From the NCBI RefSeq assembly GCF_002797595.1, contig NZ_PGFE01000004.1, positions 124,001-188,000 on the forward strand: 64,000 nt of DNA, given 5' to 3'. The position numbers and the translations under genes were made by a program. The stretch's first letter is position 1, and every line of letters starts with the position of its first letter. Under the pieces are notes generated by a model that was not told the origin of the DNA, ran no database searches, and saw only the letters and a program-made list of their open reading frames with translations. The stretch is from Sediminihabitans luteus. GTDB taxonomy: Bacteria > Actinomycetota > Actinomycetes > Actinomycetales > Cellulomonadaceae. Positions 48,099-57,487 of the stretch are shown piece by piece.

Positions 48099-49592
48099 GT
48101 GACCGACCTCGCCCAGATCATCAAGGCCTACGACGTCCGCGGCGTCGTCCCCGAGCAGTTCGACACCGCGATCGCACGCGCGATCGGCGCCGCGTTCGCG
48201 CGCGTCGTCGTGATCCCCGAGTGGGCCGACGTCTCGACCGACGACGCGCTCGACGTCGAGCGCCCGGCGATCGTGATCGGGCGGGACATGCGCGAGTCCG
48301 GGCCCGCGCTCGTGGACGCGTTCGCCGAGGGGGTCGCCGCCGCCGGCGTCGACGTGACCCGGATCGGGCTGTGCTCGACCGACGGGCTCTACCACGCCTC
48401 CGGCGTCCTGAACCGACCCGGTGCGATGTTCACCGCGAGCCACAACCCGGCCGAGTACAACGGGATCAAGCTGTGCCGGGCCGGTGCGCGGCCCGTGGGC
48501 CAGGAGACCGGGCTCGCCGCGGTGCGCGAGCTCGCGCAGCAGTACGTCGACGACGGTCTGCCCGAGGCCTCGCCCACGCCCGGCACGGTCAGCGACCAGG
48601 ACACGCTCGCCGACTACGCGGCGTTCCTGCGCGGGCTCGTCGACCTCGCGGGGATCCGCCCGCTCAAGGTCGTCGTGGACGCCGGCAACGGGATGGGCGG
48701 GTTCACCGCGCCCGCCGTCCTCGGGACCGGGGCCCGCCTGCCCGCGCTGCCGCTCGACGTCGTCCCGCTGTACTGGGAGCTCGACGGGTCGTTCCCGAAC
48801 CACGAGGCGAACCCGCTCGAGCCCGAGAACCTGCGCGACCTGCAGGCCGCCGTCGTCGAGCACGACGCCGACCTCGGCCTCGCGTTCGACGGCGACGCCG
48901 ACCGCTGCTTCGTCGTCGACGAGCACGGCGACCCCGTCTCGCCGTCCGCCATCACCGCGCTCGTCGGGCTGCGCGAGGTCGAGCGCGAGAAGGCCGAGGG
49001 GCGCGACTCGACCGTGATCCACAACCTCATCACGTCGCGCGCCGTGCCCGACTTCCTCGGTGCCGCGGGCGCGACCGTGGTGCGCACGCGCGTCGGCCAC
49101 TCGTTCATCAAGGCCGAGATGGCGCAGCACGACGCCGTGTTCGGCGGCGAGCACAGCGCCCACTACTACTTCCGCGACTTCTTCTTCGCCGACACGGGCA
49201 TGCTCGCCGCGATGCACGTGCTCGCCGCGCTCGGCGGCCAGCCGCACCCGCTCTCGGCGCTCGCCGAGATGTACGAGCCGTACGTGGCCTCGGGCGAGAT
49301 CAACTCCCGGGTGGACGACGTCCCCGCGGCCCGCGCGCGCGTCGTGCAGGCGTACGTGACCGAGCAGGGCGGGGGACAGGTCGACGTCGACGAGCTCGAC
49401 GGGCTGACCGTCTCGCACTGGGACTCCCAGCCGCAGTGGTGGTTCAACCTGCGCGCGTCCAACACCGAGCCGCTCCTGCGGCTCAACGTCGAGGCCGCCG
49501 ACGAGGACATCATGGTCAAGGTGCGTGACGACGTGCTGTCGCTCGTGCGCCGGGCGGACGCCACCACCGACGAGACCCACCAGGAAGGCTGA
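48099..49592 (+). CDS. manB: Phosphomannomutase/phosphoglucomutase
   Basis: 497 residues, complete. The N-terminal KAYDVRGVVPEQFD, the phosphoserine loop TASHNPAEYNGIK with catalytic Ser114, the Mg-binding DGDADR near residue 265, the sugar-binding GGEHSAHYYFRD and the phosphate-binding RASNTEPLLRLN are all intact. It interconverts mannose-6- and mannose-1-phosphate (or the glucose forms), feeding GDP-mannose or UDP-glucose for wall glycans and glycolipids. It is followed 4 nt later by a small Trm112-like gene. Confidence 0.93.
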   Translation: MTDLAQIIKAYDVRGVVPEQFDTAIARAIGAAFARVVVIPEWADVSTDDALDVERPAIVIGRDMRESGPALVDAFAEGVAAAGVDVTRIGLCSTDGLYHASGVLNRPGAMFTASHNPAEYNGIKLCRAGARPVGQETGLAAVRELAQQYVDDGLPEASPTPGTVSDQDTLADYAAFLRGLVDLAGIRPLKVVVDAGNGMGGFTAPAVLGTGARLPALPLDVVPLYWELDGSFPNHEANPLEPENLRDLQAAVVEHDADLGLAFDGDADRCFVVDEHGDPVSPSAITALVGLREVEREKAEGRDSTVIHNLITSRAVPDFLGAAGATVVRTRVGHSFIKAEMAQHDAVFGGEHSAHYYFRDFFFADTGMLAAMHVLAALGGQPHPLSALAEMYEPYVASGEINSRVDDVPAARARVVQAYVTEQGGGQVDVDELDGLTVSHWDSQPQWWFNLRASNTEPLLRLNVEAADEDIMVKVRDDVLSLVRRADATTDETHQEG

Positions 49593-49596
49593 CGCC

Positions 49597-49824
49597 ATGA
49601 CCGACGAGACCACGCAGGACGCCGCGGAGACCCTGCCAGCCGTGCAGCTCGACGCCTGGGTGCGGGAGATCCTGCGCTGCCCGGTCACGGGCGCGACCCT
49701 GGTGCCGGGCACCGGGCCCGACGGCGAGCCCGAGCTCCGCTCGACCGACGCCGAGCGGCCGCTGGCCTACCCGGTGCGCGACGGGATCCCGGTGCTGCTC
49801 GAGAGCGACGCGCGCGAGCTCTGA
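49597..49824 (+). CDS. Trm112-like small protein
   Basis: 75 residues with the Trm112 fold signature WVREILRCPVTGATL and YPVRDGIPVLLESDARE. Only one of the four usual zinc cysteines remains, as in many bacterial members. Trm112-like proteins act as small partners of methyltransferases or other enzymes in eukaryotes; the bacterial role is undefined. Here it follows phosphomannomutase with a 4-nt gap, so it is co-expressed with it. Confidence 0.85.
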   Translation: MTDETTQDAAETLPAVQLDAWVREILRCPVTGATLVPGTGPDGEPELRSTDAERPLAYPVRDGIPVLLESDAREL

Positions 49825-49861
49825 TCACAGCACCCCAGGTGTGAGGCGGGTCACCTCCGTC

Positions 49862-49867
49862 TACGGT
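49862..49867 (+). promoter_or_regulatory. -10 element for leaderless amidase transcript
   Basis: TACGGT ends 6 nt before the ATG at 49874, where the signal peptide begins. Confidence 0.5.
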
Positions 49868-49873
49868 GGCCCG

Positions 49874-52489
49874 ATGCGGACCATCGTCGGCGGCGCTGCC
49901 GCACTCGTCCTCGCCGTGGGTGGCGTCGTCCTGCCCGTGGCGTCCCTCCCCGTCCCGCAGGCGCACGCCGTGGTCCCCGAGTTCGACGCCGTCGAGCTCG
50001 ACGGGATCGACGCCGAGGCCGTGGCCGACGCGACGGCGCTGGTCCCCGCGGAGGAGTCCGCGGACGTCGACGCCCCGGCGGCGCAGCCCGAGGACGTGCC
50101 ACCCTCCGACGTGGAGTCGGTGACCCCCGAGGTGGCCCGGGCGGCGACCGACGAGATCGACGCCGAGGGGACGCTCGCAGCGCTCAGCCCGCTCACCTTC
50201 ACGGGCGACTTCGTCGTCGCGGGCGTCACGTGGGACGACGCGGACGAGGACGTCGTCGAGGTCGCGGTCCGGGTGCACGAGGACGGCGGGTGGAGCGAGT
50301 GGTCGGCCCTCGAGGTCGACTCCCTCGACGTCGACGGGGAGCGCGGCGGTACGCAGCCGATCGTGACGGGAGGTGCGGACGGTGTCCAGGCGCGGGTCGT
50401 GACCCGCTCGGGCGACGTGCCGACGGGTCTGCGGGTCGACGTGATCGACCCCGGGACGTCCGCCGCGGACGCGCTCGCGGAACCCGGGCCCGCGTCGTCC
50501 GCCTCCGCGGCGACCGCGGACGTGCTGCGGCCGAGGATCGTGACCCGGGCGCAGTGGGGCGCCGACGAGAGCCGCGGCGGAGCGTGGCCGGAGGTCTCGG
50601 CCGACCTCAGGGCGATGTACGTGCACCACACGGCGGGGTCGAACAGCTACTCGACCAAGGACTCCGCGGCGATCGTGCGCGGCATCTACGCCTATCACAC
50701 GGGCTCGCGGGACTGGCCGGACATCGGTTATCAGTTCCTCGTCGACAAGGGGGGCACGATCTTCCAGGGCCGGCGCGACGCGATCCACGACCTGCCGATC
50801 GGCGCCCAGGCCGGCGGGTACAACACCCAGACGATCGGCGTCTCGGCGATCGGGAACTACGAGACGGCGGCGCCGTCGTCGGCGATGCTCTCCTCGATCG
50901 AGCGGCTCCTCGGCTGGAAGGCGTACGAGCACGGGCTCGACCCGACGGGCCGCACCACGCTGCTCACGGGCGGGAGCACGGGGAGCAACACGCGTGCGCC
51001 CGCCGGGACCCGGGTGTCCGTGAACGTGATCCAGGGGCACCGTGACACCAACGGCACGGCCTGCCCGGGCAGGTACCTCTACGCCAAGCTGCCGGCGATC
51101 CGGTCCGAGGCGAAGCGGCTCGCGCACAACGCGAACTCCTTCTACGGCGGGGCCAGACCGGCGCTGGGGACCCCGGCCAAGGTCGCGGTGGCCACCGGCC
51201 AGGCTCCTGCCGCGCGCTCGGGGAGCACCACGTACGCGTGGCGATCCGTCTCGGGAGCGGTCGGCTACCAGGTGCTGCACCGGGTCGCGTCGTACTCGCA
51301 GCCGATGCCCGACGCACGCGCCTGGAACGTGCTCAAGGTCGTCAAGGGCACGAGCGTCACGGTCCCCACCTCTGCGGGGTACACGCGGCTCGTCGCTGTC
51401 CGGGCGATCGACTCGTCCGGGCGGCTCGGGCCCGTCCTGACGCACACCCAGTCGACACGCCCCGTCCCGGCCTCGGCGATGCGCACGAGCGGATTCACGG
51501 CGGCGTCGTCGTCGGCCTACTACTGGGGTCGGTCGCTGCGCGCGACGAGCACCAGCGCGCGGCTGACCGTCTCGTCCGTGCGGGACGCACGGCAGGTCTT
51601 CGTCGTGGCGAGCACAGGACCCACCTCGGGCCGCCTCGCGGTCTACGCGGGCTCCCAGCGCGTGGGGATCGTCGACCTCCGTTCGACGCAGACCGTGCGT
51701 AGGCAGTACCTGACGATCGCCCTCCCGCGGGCCTACAGCGGGACGTTCAGCTTCCGTCCGCTCGACAGCGGCGCGCCCGTGGGGATCTCGGCGGTCGCGT
51801 TCCCGCGGACGCCGGGCAGGACGACCGCGGGGCAGGCGGGCCTGCTCTCGTCGCCGACGTTCCGCGCCCCGACCGCGTCGAGCGCGCCCGTGCGCTACAC
51901 GTCGACCACCAACTACTACTGGAACGCCGTGCCCGGGGCGACCTCGTACGACCTCTTCGTCCGGCGCGCCTCGCACGGCGGGGCGTACGCCGCGACGTGG
52001 ACGTCGCTCGGGTCGACGACCAGCACGAAGTTCTCGCTCCCCACGACCCACCCGGGCGGCACCTGGATCTTCGGCGTGCGGGCGCGCAACGCGCTCGGCG
52101 TCACGAAGGCGACGCCGGCGGTGCCCATGTCGGTCCCGGTGGCGTTCGAGGCGATGAAGCGCTCCGCGGGGTGGACCGTCCACGAGAACCCGGCCGTCCG
52201 CCGCGGCGTCTACACGACCGCGACGTCCGCGGGCCGGTCCCTGACGGTGACCGGCGCGAAGGACGTCTCGCGCGTGCAGCTCATGGTCGCCACCTGCGGG
52301 GCGTGCGGACGGCTCGCGGTCTACGTCGACGGCGAGCGCGTGGGGACGGTGAGCACGAGCACGCGCACCAACACCCTCGACACGATCCTCGAGGTCAGGC
52401 TCCCCCGGACGATGTCGGGGACCGTGGTCGTCCGCACGCTCGACGCCCGGCCGACGCGGGTCGTCGCGATCGCCACGCCCCGGAGGTAG
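49874..52489 (+). CDS. Secreted PGRP-type N-acetylmuramoyl-L-alanine amidase with duplicated C-terminal modules
   Basis: 871 residues. A signal peptide (1-34, ending near AHA) is followed by an acidic spacer and a beta-sandwich with WSEWSALEV (about 100-200). The PGRP/amidase_2 domain spans about 215-415: zinc ligands in MYVHHTAGSNS and GHRDTNGTACPG, and GYQFLVDKGGTIFQGR. The C-terminal half holds two copies of a composite unit, each an Fn3-like segment (YAWRSVSGAVGYQVLHR; YYWNAVPGATSYDLFVR) plus a beta module (RLAVYAGSQRVGIVDL; RLAVYVDGERVGTVS). The enzyme should cleave the muramoyl-alanine bond outside the cell; the repeats probably bind wall glycans. Confidence 0.9.
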   Translation: MRTIVGGAAALVLAVGGVVLPVASLPVPQAHAVVPEFDAVELDGIDAEAVADATALVPAEESADVDAPAAQPEDVPPSDVESVTPEVARAATDEIDAEGTLAALSPLTFTGDFVVAGVTWDDADEDVVEVAVRVHEDGGWSEWSALEVDSLDVDGERGGTQPIVTGGADGVQARVVTRSGDVPTGLRVDVIDPGTSAADALAEPGPASSASAATADVLRPRIVTRAQWGADESRGGAWPEVSADLRAMYVHHTAGSNSYSTKDSAAIVRGIYAYHTGSRDWPDIGYQFLVDKGGTIFQGRRDAIHDLPIGAQAGGYNTQTIGVSAIGNYETAAPSSAMLSSIERLLGWKAYEHGLDPTGRTTLLTGGSTGSNTRAPAGTRVSVNVIQGHRDTNGTACPGRYLYAKLPAIRSEAKRLAHNANSFYGGARPALGTPAKVAVATGQAPAARSGSTTYAWRSVSGAVGYQVLHRVASYSQPMPDARAWNVLKVVKGTSVTVPTSAGYTRLVAVRAIDSSGRLGPVLTHTQSTRPVPASAMRTSGFTAASSSAYYWGRSLRATSTSARLTVSSVRDARQVFVVASTGPTSGRLAVYAGSQRVGIVDLRSTQTVRRQYLTIALPRAYSGTFSFRPLDSGAPVGISAVAFPRTPGRTTAGQAGLLSSPTFRAPTASSAPVRYTSTTNYYWNAVPGATSYDLFVRRASHGGAYAATWTSLGSTTSTKFSLPTTHPGGTWIFGVRARNALGVTKATPAVPMSVPVAFEAMKRSAGWTVHENPAVRRGVYTTATSAGRSLTVTGAKDVSRVQLMVATCGACGRLAVYVDGERVGTVSTSTRTNTLDTILEVRLPRTMSGTVVVRTLDARPTRVVAIATPRR

Positions 52490-52505
52490 CCCGCACCCCA
52501 TGGCC

Positions 52506-52511
52506 TACACT
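52506..52511 (+). promoter_or_regulatory. -10 element for leaderless GlfT2-like gene
   Basis: TACACT ends 6 nt before the GTG at 52518, favouring that start over the ATG at 52500. Confidence 0.55.
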
Positions 52512-52517
52512 CCGGGG

Positions 52518-54290
52518 GTGCCGACGAACGACCTGCAACGACTCGCCGTGACCTCGGACCCGCGCCGACGGGCCGTGTACTGGCGCGGCGCCCCAGAGGT
52601 CCGTGACGGAGCGCTCCGCGTCGGCCCCGGGGACGCCGTCGACCTCGGGACGTGGCTCAACGCCGCGCCGGTCGGCTGGTGGCGCGAGCTGCTCGGTCCG
52701 GGGCACGTCCGCCTGCGCCTGCGCGGTCGCGGGACGGTCTCCGTGTGGGCGAGCGAGGGCGGGACGGCGCGGCGCGTCGACGAGGTCCGGCTCGACGGGA
52801 CCGCGGAGCGCTCGCTGCCGCGCACCGACGCCGTCGACTGGTACTGGTTGCGGCTCGAGGCCGACGAGCGTGGCGGCGTGCTCGAGGAGGCGACCTGGAC
52901 GTCGGGTGGCGGGTCGGGGCGAGGGCACGGCCGGGAGAGCCGGGTGACCGTCGTCATGCCGACGTTCGGGCGCGAGGCGGACTGCCTGGCGCAGGTCCGG
53001 CGGCTCCTCTCCGAGCCGCTGCGGGACACCGTGGGCAGGGTGGTCGTGATCGACCAGGGCGGCGGGCTCACTGCCGCGCCCGGTGCGGACGCCCTCGACG
53101 ACGACCGCGTGGTGCTCGTCGAGCAGCCGAACCTCGGCGGGTCCGGAGGGTACGGGCGGGGGATGGTGGAGTCGCTCCGGTGGCCGGACGACCCCGTGCT
53201 GCTCCTCGACGACGACGCGGAGATCGAGCCCGAGAGCCTGCGCAGGATCCACGTGCTGGGCCGGCTGTCGCCGCGACCGACGATCCTGGGCACCGGGATG
53301 CTCTCGGCAGAGGACCCGACGACCCTCGTGGTGCTGACCGACGTGCTGCGCCCGCGCACGTTCCAGGCAGGACCGGCGGGCGGGCTGGGCGGCGGTGCGG
53401 ACGTCGCGCACGACGACCCGGCCTCGTGGACGTTCGCCCGACCGTCGGACCGCGCCGGGTACACGGGGTGGTGGGGCACCTACCTCCCGGCCGGCACGGT
53501 CGCGAAGGTCGGCCTGCCCGCGCCCTACTTCCTCAAGTGGGACGACACCGAGTACGGCCTGCGCGCCGCCCGGGCCGGGCTCCGCATCGCGACCCTGCCC
53601 GGACACGTCGTCTGGCACCCGACCTGGCTGGCCAAGGGGACGTCGTCCTCGTGGTCCGCGGTGCCGCTGCACCGCAACCGCGTCGCGACCGCCGCGGCCT
53701 ACGGCGCGGGGTACGGGGTCCTGGTGGACTCGCTCGTCCACCAGGTCAAGCACGTGCTGTCGTTGCAGTACGCGACCGCGATGCTCTGGGACGTCGCGCT
53801 CGCCGAGGTGCTCGGCGGCCCGGGGTGGCTCCGCGAGGACCTCACCGCCGTGCGCCCGCGCGCCCAGCGCGCGACCGACGCCGCCCCCACCCCGGTGGAT
53901 CCCGGGTACGTCGCGGACGGGACGCCCGACCGGGGCGCGGCGGGTCTCGCGGCCGCGGCTGCGCGCGCCGTGCTCGGCCTGGTCGTGCCCGTCCGGCCCC
54001 GCCGCGGCGGGTGCGTCGAGATCGACGCGCCCGCGGATCTCGGCTGGCGCACGGGACTCGGACGGGACGTCGTGCGGTTCACGGCACCGACGGGCGGCGG
54101 TGAGGTGCCGGCGCCCCTCGTGCGCGACCCCGCCGCGGCACGCCGCGCGCTGCGTCGGACGCTCGGGCTGCACTGGCGGCTCGCGCGGCGGTGGCGCGCG
54201 CTGCGCACGGCCTACGCGCAGGCGTTGCCCGAGTCCGTGACGCGCGAGGCGTGGGACGGACGGTTCGGGGACGTCAGCCGATCGACGTGA
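52518..54290 (+). CDS. GlfT2-like galactofuranosyltransferase
   Basis: 590 residues. A beta-sandwich N-terminal domain (about 15-135) is followed by a GT-A domain: VTVVMPTFGREADCLAQV, VVIDQGGG, EQPNLGGSGGYGRGM and the metal-binding LLDDDAEIEPES. An acceptor region with LKWDDTEYGLRA and a C-terminal helical domain complete it. This four-part layout and the NLGGSGGY motif match mycobacterial GlfT2, the processive galactan polymerase. There is no arabinan gene here, so the product is probably another galactofuranose-containing polymer, supplied by glf at 35.6 kb. Its 3' end overlaps the convergent SpoIID gene by 17 nt. Confidence 0.88.
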   Translation: MPTNDLQRLAVTSDPRRRAVYWRGAPEVRDGALRVGPGDAVDLGTWLNAAPVGWWRELLGPGHVRLRLRGRGTVSVWASEGGTARRVDEVRLDGTAERSLPRTDAVDWYWLRLEADERGGVLEEATWTSGGGSGRGHGRESRVTVVMPTFGREADCLAQVRRLLSEPLRDTVGRVVVIDQGGGLTAAPGADALDDDRVVLVEQPNLGGSGGYGRGMVESLRWPDDPVLLLDDDAEIEPESLRRIHVLGRLSPRPTILGTGMLSAEDPTTLVVLTDVLRPRTFQAGPAGGLGGGADVAHDDPASWTFARPSDRAGYTGWWGTYLPAGTVAKVGLPAPYFLKWDDTEYGLRAARAGLRIATLPGHVVWHPTWLAKGTSSSWSAVPLHRNRVATAAAYGAGYGVLVDSLVHQVKHVLSLQYATAMLWDVALAEVLGGPGWLREDLTAVRPRAQRATDAAPTPVDPGYVADGTPDRGAAGLAAAAARAVLGLVVPVRPRRGGCVEIDAPADLGWRTGLGRDVVRFTAPTGGGEVPAPLVRDPAAARRALRRTLGLHWRLARRWRALRTAYAQALPESVTREAWDGRFGDVSRST

Positions 54291-56109
54291 TCCACGCGGC
54301 GGGCAGGCTCCCCGCGGTCGTGGCGCGGCCGAGGGTGCCGCGCAGGGAGTCCGACGCGCCGCTGATCGTCCGCGTGGCGCCGCTGCTCGAGGTCGCGGTG
54401 AGGGCCAGCATCGTGCCGCCCGAGCTCGTGCGCGAGACCCGGATCGTCGAGACGTCGGGCAGGGAGAACAGCGTGCGAGCGGACGCCTGGGTGAGCGTGC
54501 GGGTCCACCGCGACATCGTGTTCCCCGGCGCCGAGAGGCTCCACGGGTCCGCGACGCTGCGCTCGTAGGGGACGACCGAGGACCAGACGTCTTCGGAGCT
54601 CACGGTGCGGCCGCCCGAGGACGAGAAGTAGTGCGTCGTGATGGGCGCCCCCTGGTAGGTCAGGAGCATCGCGCTCGTGCTGGTGCGCACCGTGTCGTCG
54701 ACCGCGGCCTTCCAGATCTTGCCCCAGCGGCCGTCCGTCCCCTCGTTCTCCTTGCGCCAGCCGGTGTAGTTCTGGTCGCGGACGTCGTCGACGACCTGGC
54801 ACGCGCACGCGGGCTTGAGGACCTGGCGCATCGCGTAGCTCCGTGCGGCGATCGCCTGCGCGGCGAGGGCCGACCGGTCCGTGCTGCCCCAGGACGAGGG
54901 CATCTCGGAGATGCCGTAGAGGTACTCGGTGTTGAGCAGGACGTCGTTGACGACGTTGACCCTCCCGTCGATGCCGCGGACCGTAAACCGTCCGTGCCGG
55001 TACGTGCCCTGGGCGCCGGCCACCGTGGCGACGGCGGCCCGGGACCCGGCGAGGTAGCGCGTCCCCGACCACTCGAGCCGGATCGCGACCGGGTCGTAGT
55101 AGGCGCGGCCGCCGGCCCACGCCTTGATCCTGCCGTCGGCCATCGCGCGCCACGCGATCGTCGAGGTGCTCGACCCGGACCGCAGCACCGTGCCGTCGGC
55201 CGCGACGACCCGCCAGGGGCCGCCGGAGACCGTCGTCGTCGTGGTCGCCTTCTCGTCGGAGTACCGGCCGGGGGTGTACCCGTAGGGCTCGGGCCCGAAG
55301 ACCTGGACGGCGACGTTGCGCTCGGTCGTGCGCCAAGAGACGTCGGCCCCCCGGTAGTAGTACTCGAGGATCGCCTTGGCGGTGCGTCCCGCCAGGGCCT
55401 GCGCGTACGCGCCGTACTGGGACATGCCGACACCGTGGCCGTAGCCGGACCCCGTGATCGTGAACGTCGACGGGACGCTCGCCGCGCTCACGCGGAACAC
55501 CGACGAGAAGGTCCTCGTCGCCGGGTGGTAGAGACGGTAGGACGTCGAGCCCTTGGGGTAGATCACGCGGGTGCCGACACCGTCGGTGACCCCGATCGTC
55601 GCCGCGTTCGACCAGGCCCCGCCCGCGTACTTCTGCAGCCAGACCGTTGTCGAGCGCACGGGTGCCCCGGAGCCCGTGAACGACGCGCGCACCGTCGTCG
55701 AGCCGCCGGCGGCGACGCTCGTCGGCCCCGTGATCCGCCCGGCGAGCAGGAAGTCTGCCCTGCTGATCGTGACGCGGAACGTCGACGACGTCGCGGAGCC
55801 GTAGCGCATCCGGTACGAGGTGCTGCCCTTCGGGTAGATGACCCGGTACCCCCGGCCGGCCTCGACCGTGACGGTCGCCGCGTCGACCCATCGCCCGTCG
55901 GTGTACTTCTGCAGCCAGACCGTGCCGCTCACCGCGGTCGACCCGCGCTGCAGGGTCGCGCGGACCGTCGTCGACGCGCCCGGCTTGATCACGCTGGCCC
56001 CGGTCACGAGCCCGGTCACGGTCGTCGTGGCCGCGTGCGCGGGGAGGGCGCCGAGGCCCAGGACCACGGCGAGCGCGGCAGCGATCAGCGTGGCTCCGAG
56101 CCGTCTCAT
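54274..56109 (-). CDS. Secreted SpoIID/LytB-domain protein with duplicated N-terminal modules
   Basis: 611 residues with a clear signal peptide (1-27, ending AHA). Two tandem modules of about 95 residues share the motifs TVWLQKY and VIYPKGSTSYR (about residues 28-125 and 126-220). The SpoIID/LytB domain follows (about 230-520), with GYGHGVGMSQYGAYA, the catalytic-type ISEMPSSW and QAIAARSYAM. SpoIID is a lytic transglycosylase acting on denuded glycan strands during sporulation. The organism type suggested here does not form endospores, so a role in wall turnover together with the neighbouring amidase is more likely. Confidence 0.88.
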   Translation of the reverse strand: MRRLGATLIAAALAVVLGLGALPAHAATTTVTGLVTGASVIKPGASTTVRATLQRGSTAVSGTVWLQKYTDGRWVDAATVTVEAGRGYRVIYPKGSTSYRMRYGSATSSTFRVTISRADFLLAGRITGPTSVAAGGSTTVRASFTGSGAPVRSTTVWLQKYAGGAWSNAATIGVTDGVGTRVIYPKGSTSYRLYHPATRTFSSVFRVSAASVPSTFTITGSGYGHGVGMSQYGAYAQALAGRTAKAILEYYYRGADVSWRTTERNVAVQVFGPEPYGYTPGRYSDEKATTTTTVSGGPWRVVAADGTVLRSGSSTSTIAWRAMADGRIKAWAGGRAYYDPVAIRLEWSGTRYLAGSRAAVATVAGAQGTYRHGRFTVRGIDGRVNVVNDVLLNTEYLYGISEMPSSWGSTDRSALAAQAIAARSYAMRQVLKPACACQVVDDVRDQNYTGWRKENEGTDGRWGKIWKAAVDDTVRTSTSAMLLTYQGAPITTHYFSSSGGRTVSSEDVWSSVVPYERSVADPWSLSAPGNTMSRWTRTLTQASARTLFSLPDVSTIRVSRTSSGGTMLALTATSSSGATRTISGASDSLRGTLGRATTAGSLPAAWITSIG

Positions 56110-56163
56110 GCCTGCCAGTCTGCATCGACCCGCGCGACGGGGCGAGGGCACCGGAGCACCCCG

Positions 56164-56169
56164 TAGAAT
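56164..56169 (+). promoter_or_regulatory. -10 element upstream of first glycerophosphotransferase gene
   Basis: TAGAAT lies 38 nt before the ATG at 56208. An identical hexamer in similar context precedes the ABC permease gene at 62977, suggesting common control. Confidence 0.5.
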
Positions 56170-56207
56170 GTCGGCGTCCTGACCAGCGGCGACGATCGGA
56201 AACTCGC

Positions 56208-57479
56208 ATGGCACCCGACGCACGTCGCGCGACCCTGACGAGACGCGTGCGCTCGATGGGTGGACGGCTGGTCCGACGGTTCGGGCTCCTGCCCGCCGGG
56301 ACGCCGGACGGGCTGGGGCAGGACGACGAGCTGGTCGGCCGGTCGTGGCCGTACGAGGTGCTCGTGTACTTCGCCGACACCTCCGAGGCGCTCTACCAGA
56401 TCGAGCAGTGGTACTCCACGCTCGAGGTGCTCGACGCCGAGCACCGCGTCGTCGTCGTGACCCGCGACTCCCGGACGGCTGCCCGCGTGCGCGCGGGCTC
56501 GTCGCTCGACGTCCGCACGATCGCCCACTACACGACCCTCGACGACGTGCTCGCGCGCTCGTCCACCAAGCTCGCGCTGTACGTCAACCACAACCCCGAG
56601 AACTTCACCTGCCTGCGCTTCGGGACGCTCGTCCACGTCTCGCTCATGCACGGCGACAGCGACAAGGTCGTCACGGTCTCGAACCAGACAAAGGCCTACG
56701 ACTTCTCGTTCGTCGCCGGCCGGGCGGCGGTTGACCGGATGGCGCGGTACGCGACGCTCTACGACGCCCAGGCGCGGTGCATCCCGGTCGGCCGCCCCCA
56801 GCTCGACGAGCAGACGGCGGAGCGCGAGCGGCACCGGATGCTGCGGACGCCCGACGACCTGCCCACGGTCCTGTACGCCCCGACCTGGGAGGGCGGGCAG
56901 CGCAGCGCCGAGTACGGCTCGGTCGCGAGCCACGGCCTCGCGGTCGTGCGTGCGCTGGTCGAGTCCGGCAGGTACCGCGTGCTGTACCGGCCGCACCCGC
57001 TGACCGGCGTCCGGGACGCCTCCTACGGCGAGGCCGACGCCGCGATCCGGTCCTACCTCGACGGCCTCGCGCCCGACCGGCAGGCTCCCGGCGGGTGGGA
57101 CGGCGGGGGCGAGCTCGCGACGGCGTTCGCCCGTGCCGACCTGCTCGTGTGCGACGTCTCGGGCGTGGCCATGGACTGGCTCGCGACGGGTTCGCCCCTG
57201 GTGATCACGCGGCCTGCGGGGCCCGTCGCCGTCGCGCGCTCGCCGCTGACCGACCTCGCCCCGTCGCTCGCGGCGCAGGACGCCGACGGTGTCGTCGCGC
57301 TCGTCGACCGCGAGCTCGGGCTCGACCCGACCCGGGCGGAGCGGCTCGCGCTGCGCGAGTACTACCTGGGCGACACCGCCCCCGGCGCCGCGACGGCAGC
57401 CTTCGTCGAGGCGTGCGAGAGACTGTTCGAAGTGCGTGACACCGAGCTTGCCCGCATCGAGGCAGCGACACAGGAATGA
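56208..57479 (+). CDS. CDP-glycerol glycerophosphotransferase family protein
   Basis: 423 residues with two Rossmann-like halves. The N-terminal half contains VYFADTSEALYQIEQWY and the substrate-side MHGDSDKVVTVSNQTKAYD. The C-terminal half contains VLYAPTWEGG, RPHPLTG and CDVSGVAMDWL, the nucleotide-site motif of TagF-like polymerases. It has no membrane helix; a basic N-terminal region could attach it to the membrane. It is a paralogue of the protein encoded at 61603 and likely transfers glycerol- or ribitol-phosphate-type units to a lipid-linked acceptor. The nucleotidyltransferase gene begins 8 nt after its stop. Confidence 0.87.
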   Translation: MAPDARRATLTRRVRSMGGRLVRRFGLLPAGTPDGLGQDDELVGRSWPYEVLVYFADTSEALYQIEQWYSTLEVLDAEHRVVVVTRDSRTAARVRAGSSLDVRTIAHYTTLDDVLARSSTKLALYVNHNPENFTCLRFGTLVHVSLMHGDSDKVVTVSNQTKAYDFSFVAGRAAVDRMARYATLYDAQARCIPVGRPQLDEQTAERERHRMLRTPDDLPTVLYAPTWEGGQRSAEYGSVASHGLAVVRALVESGRYRVLYRPHPLTGVRDASYGEADAAIRSYLDGLAPDRQAPGGWDGGGELATAFARADLLVCDVSGVAMDWLATGSPLVITRPAGPVAVARSPLTDLAPSLAAQDADGVVALVDRELGLDPTRAERLALREYYLGDTAPGAATAAFVEACERLFEVRDTELARIEAATQE

Positions 57480-57487
57480 GGAGATCC

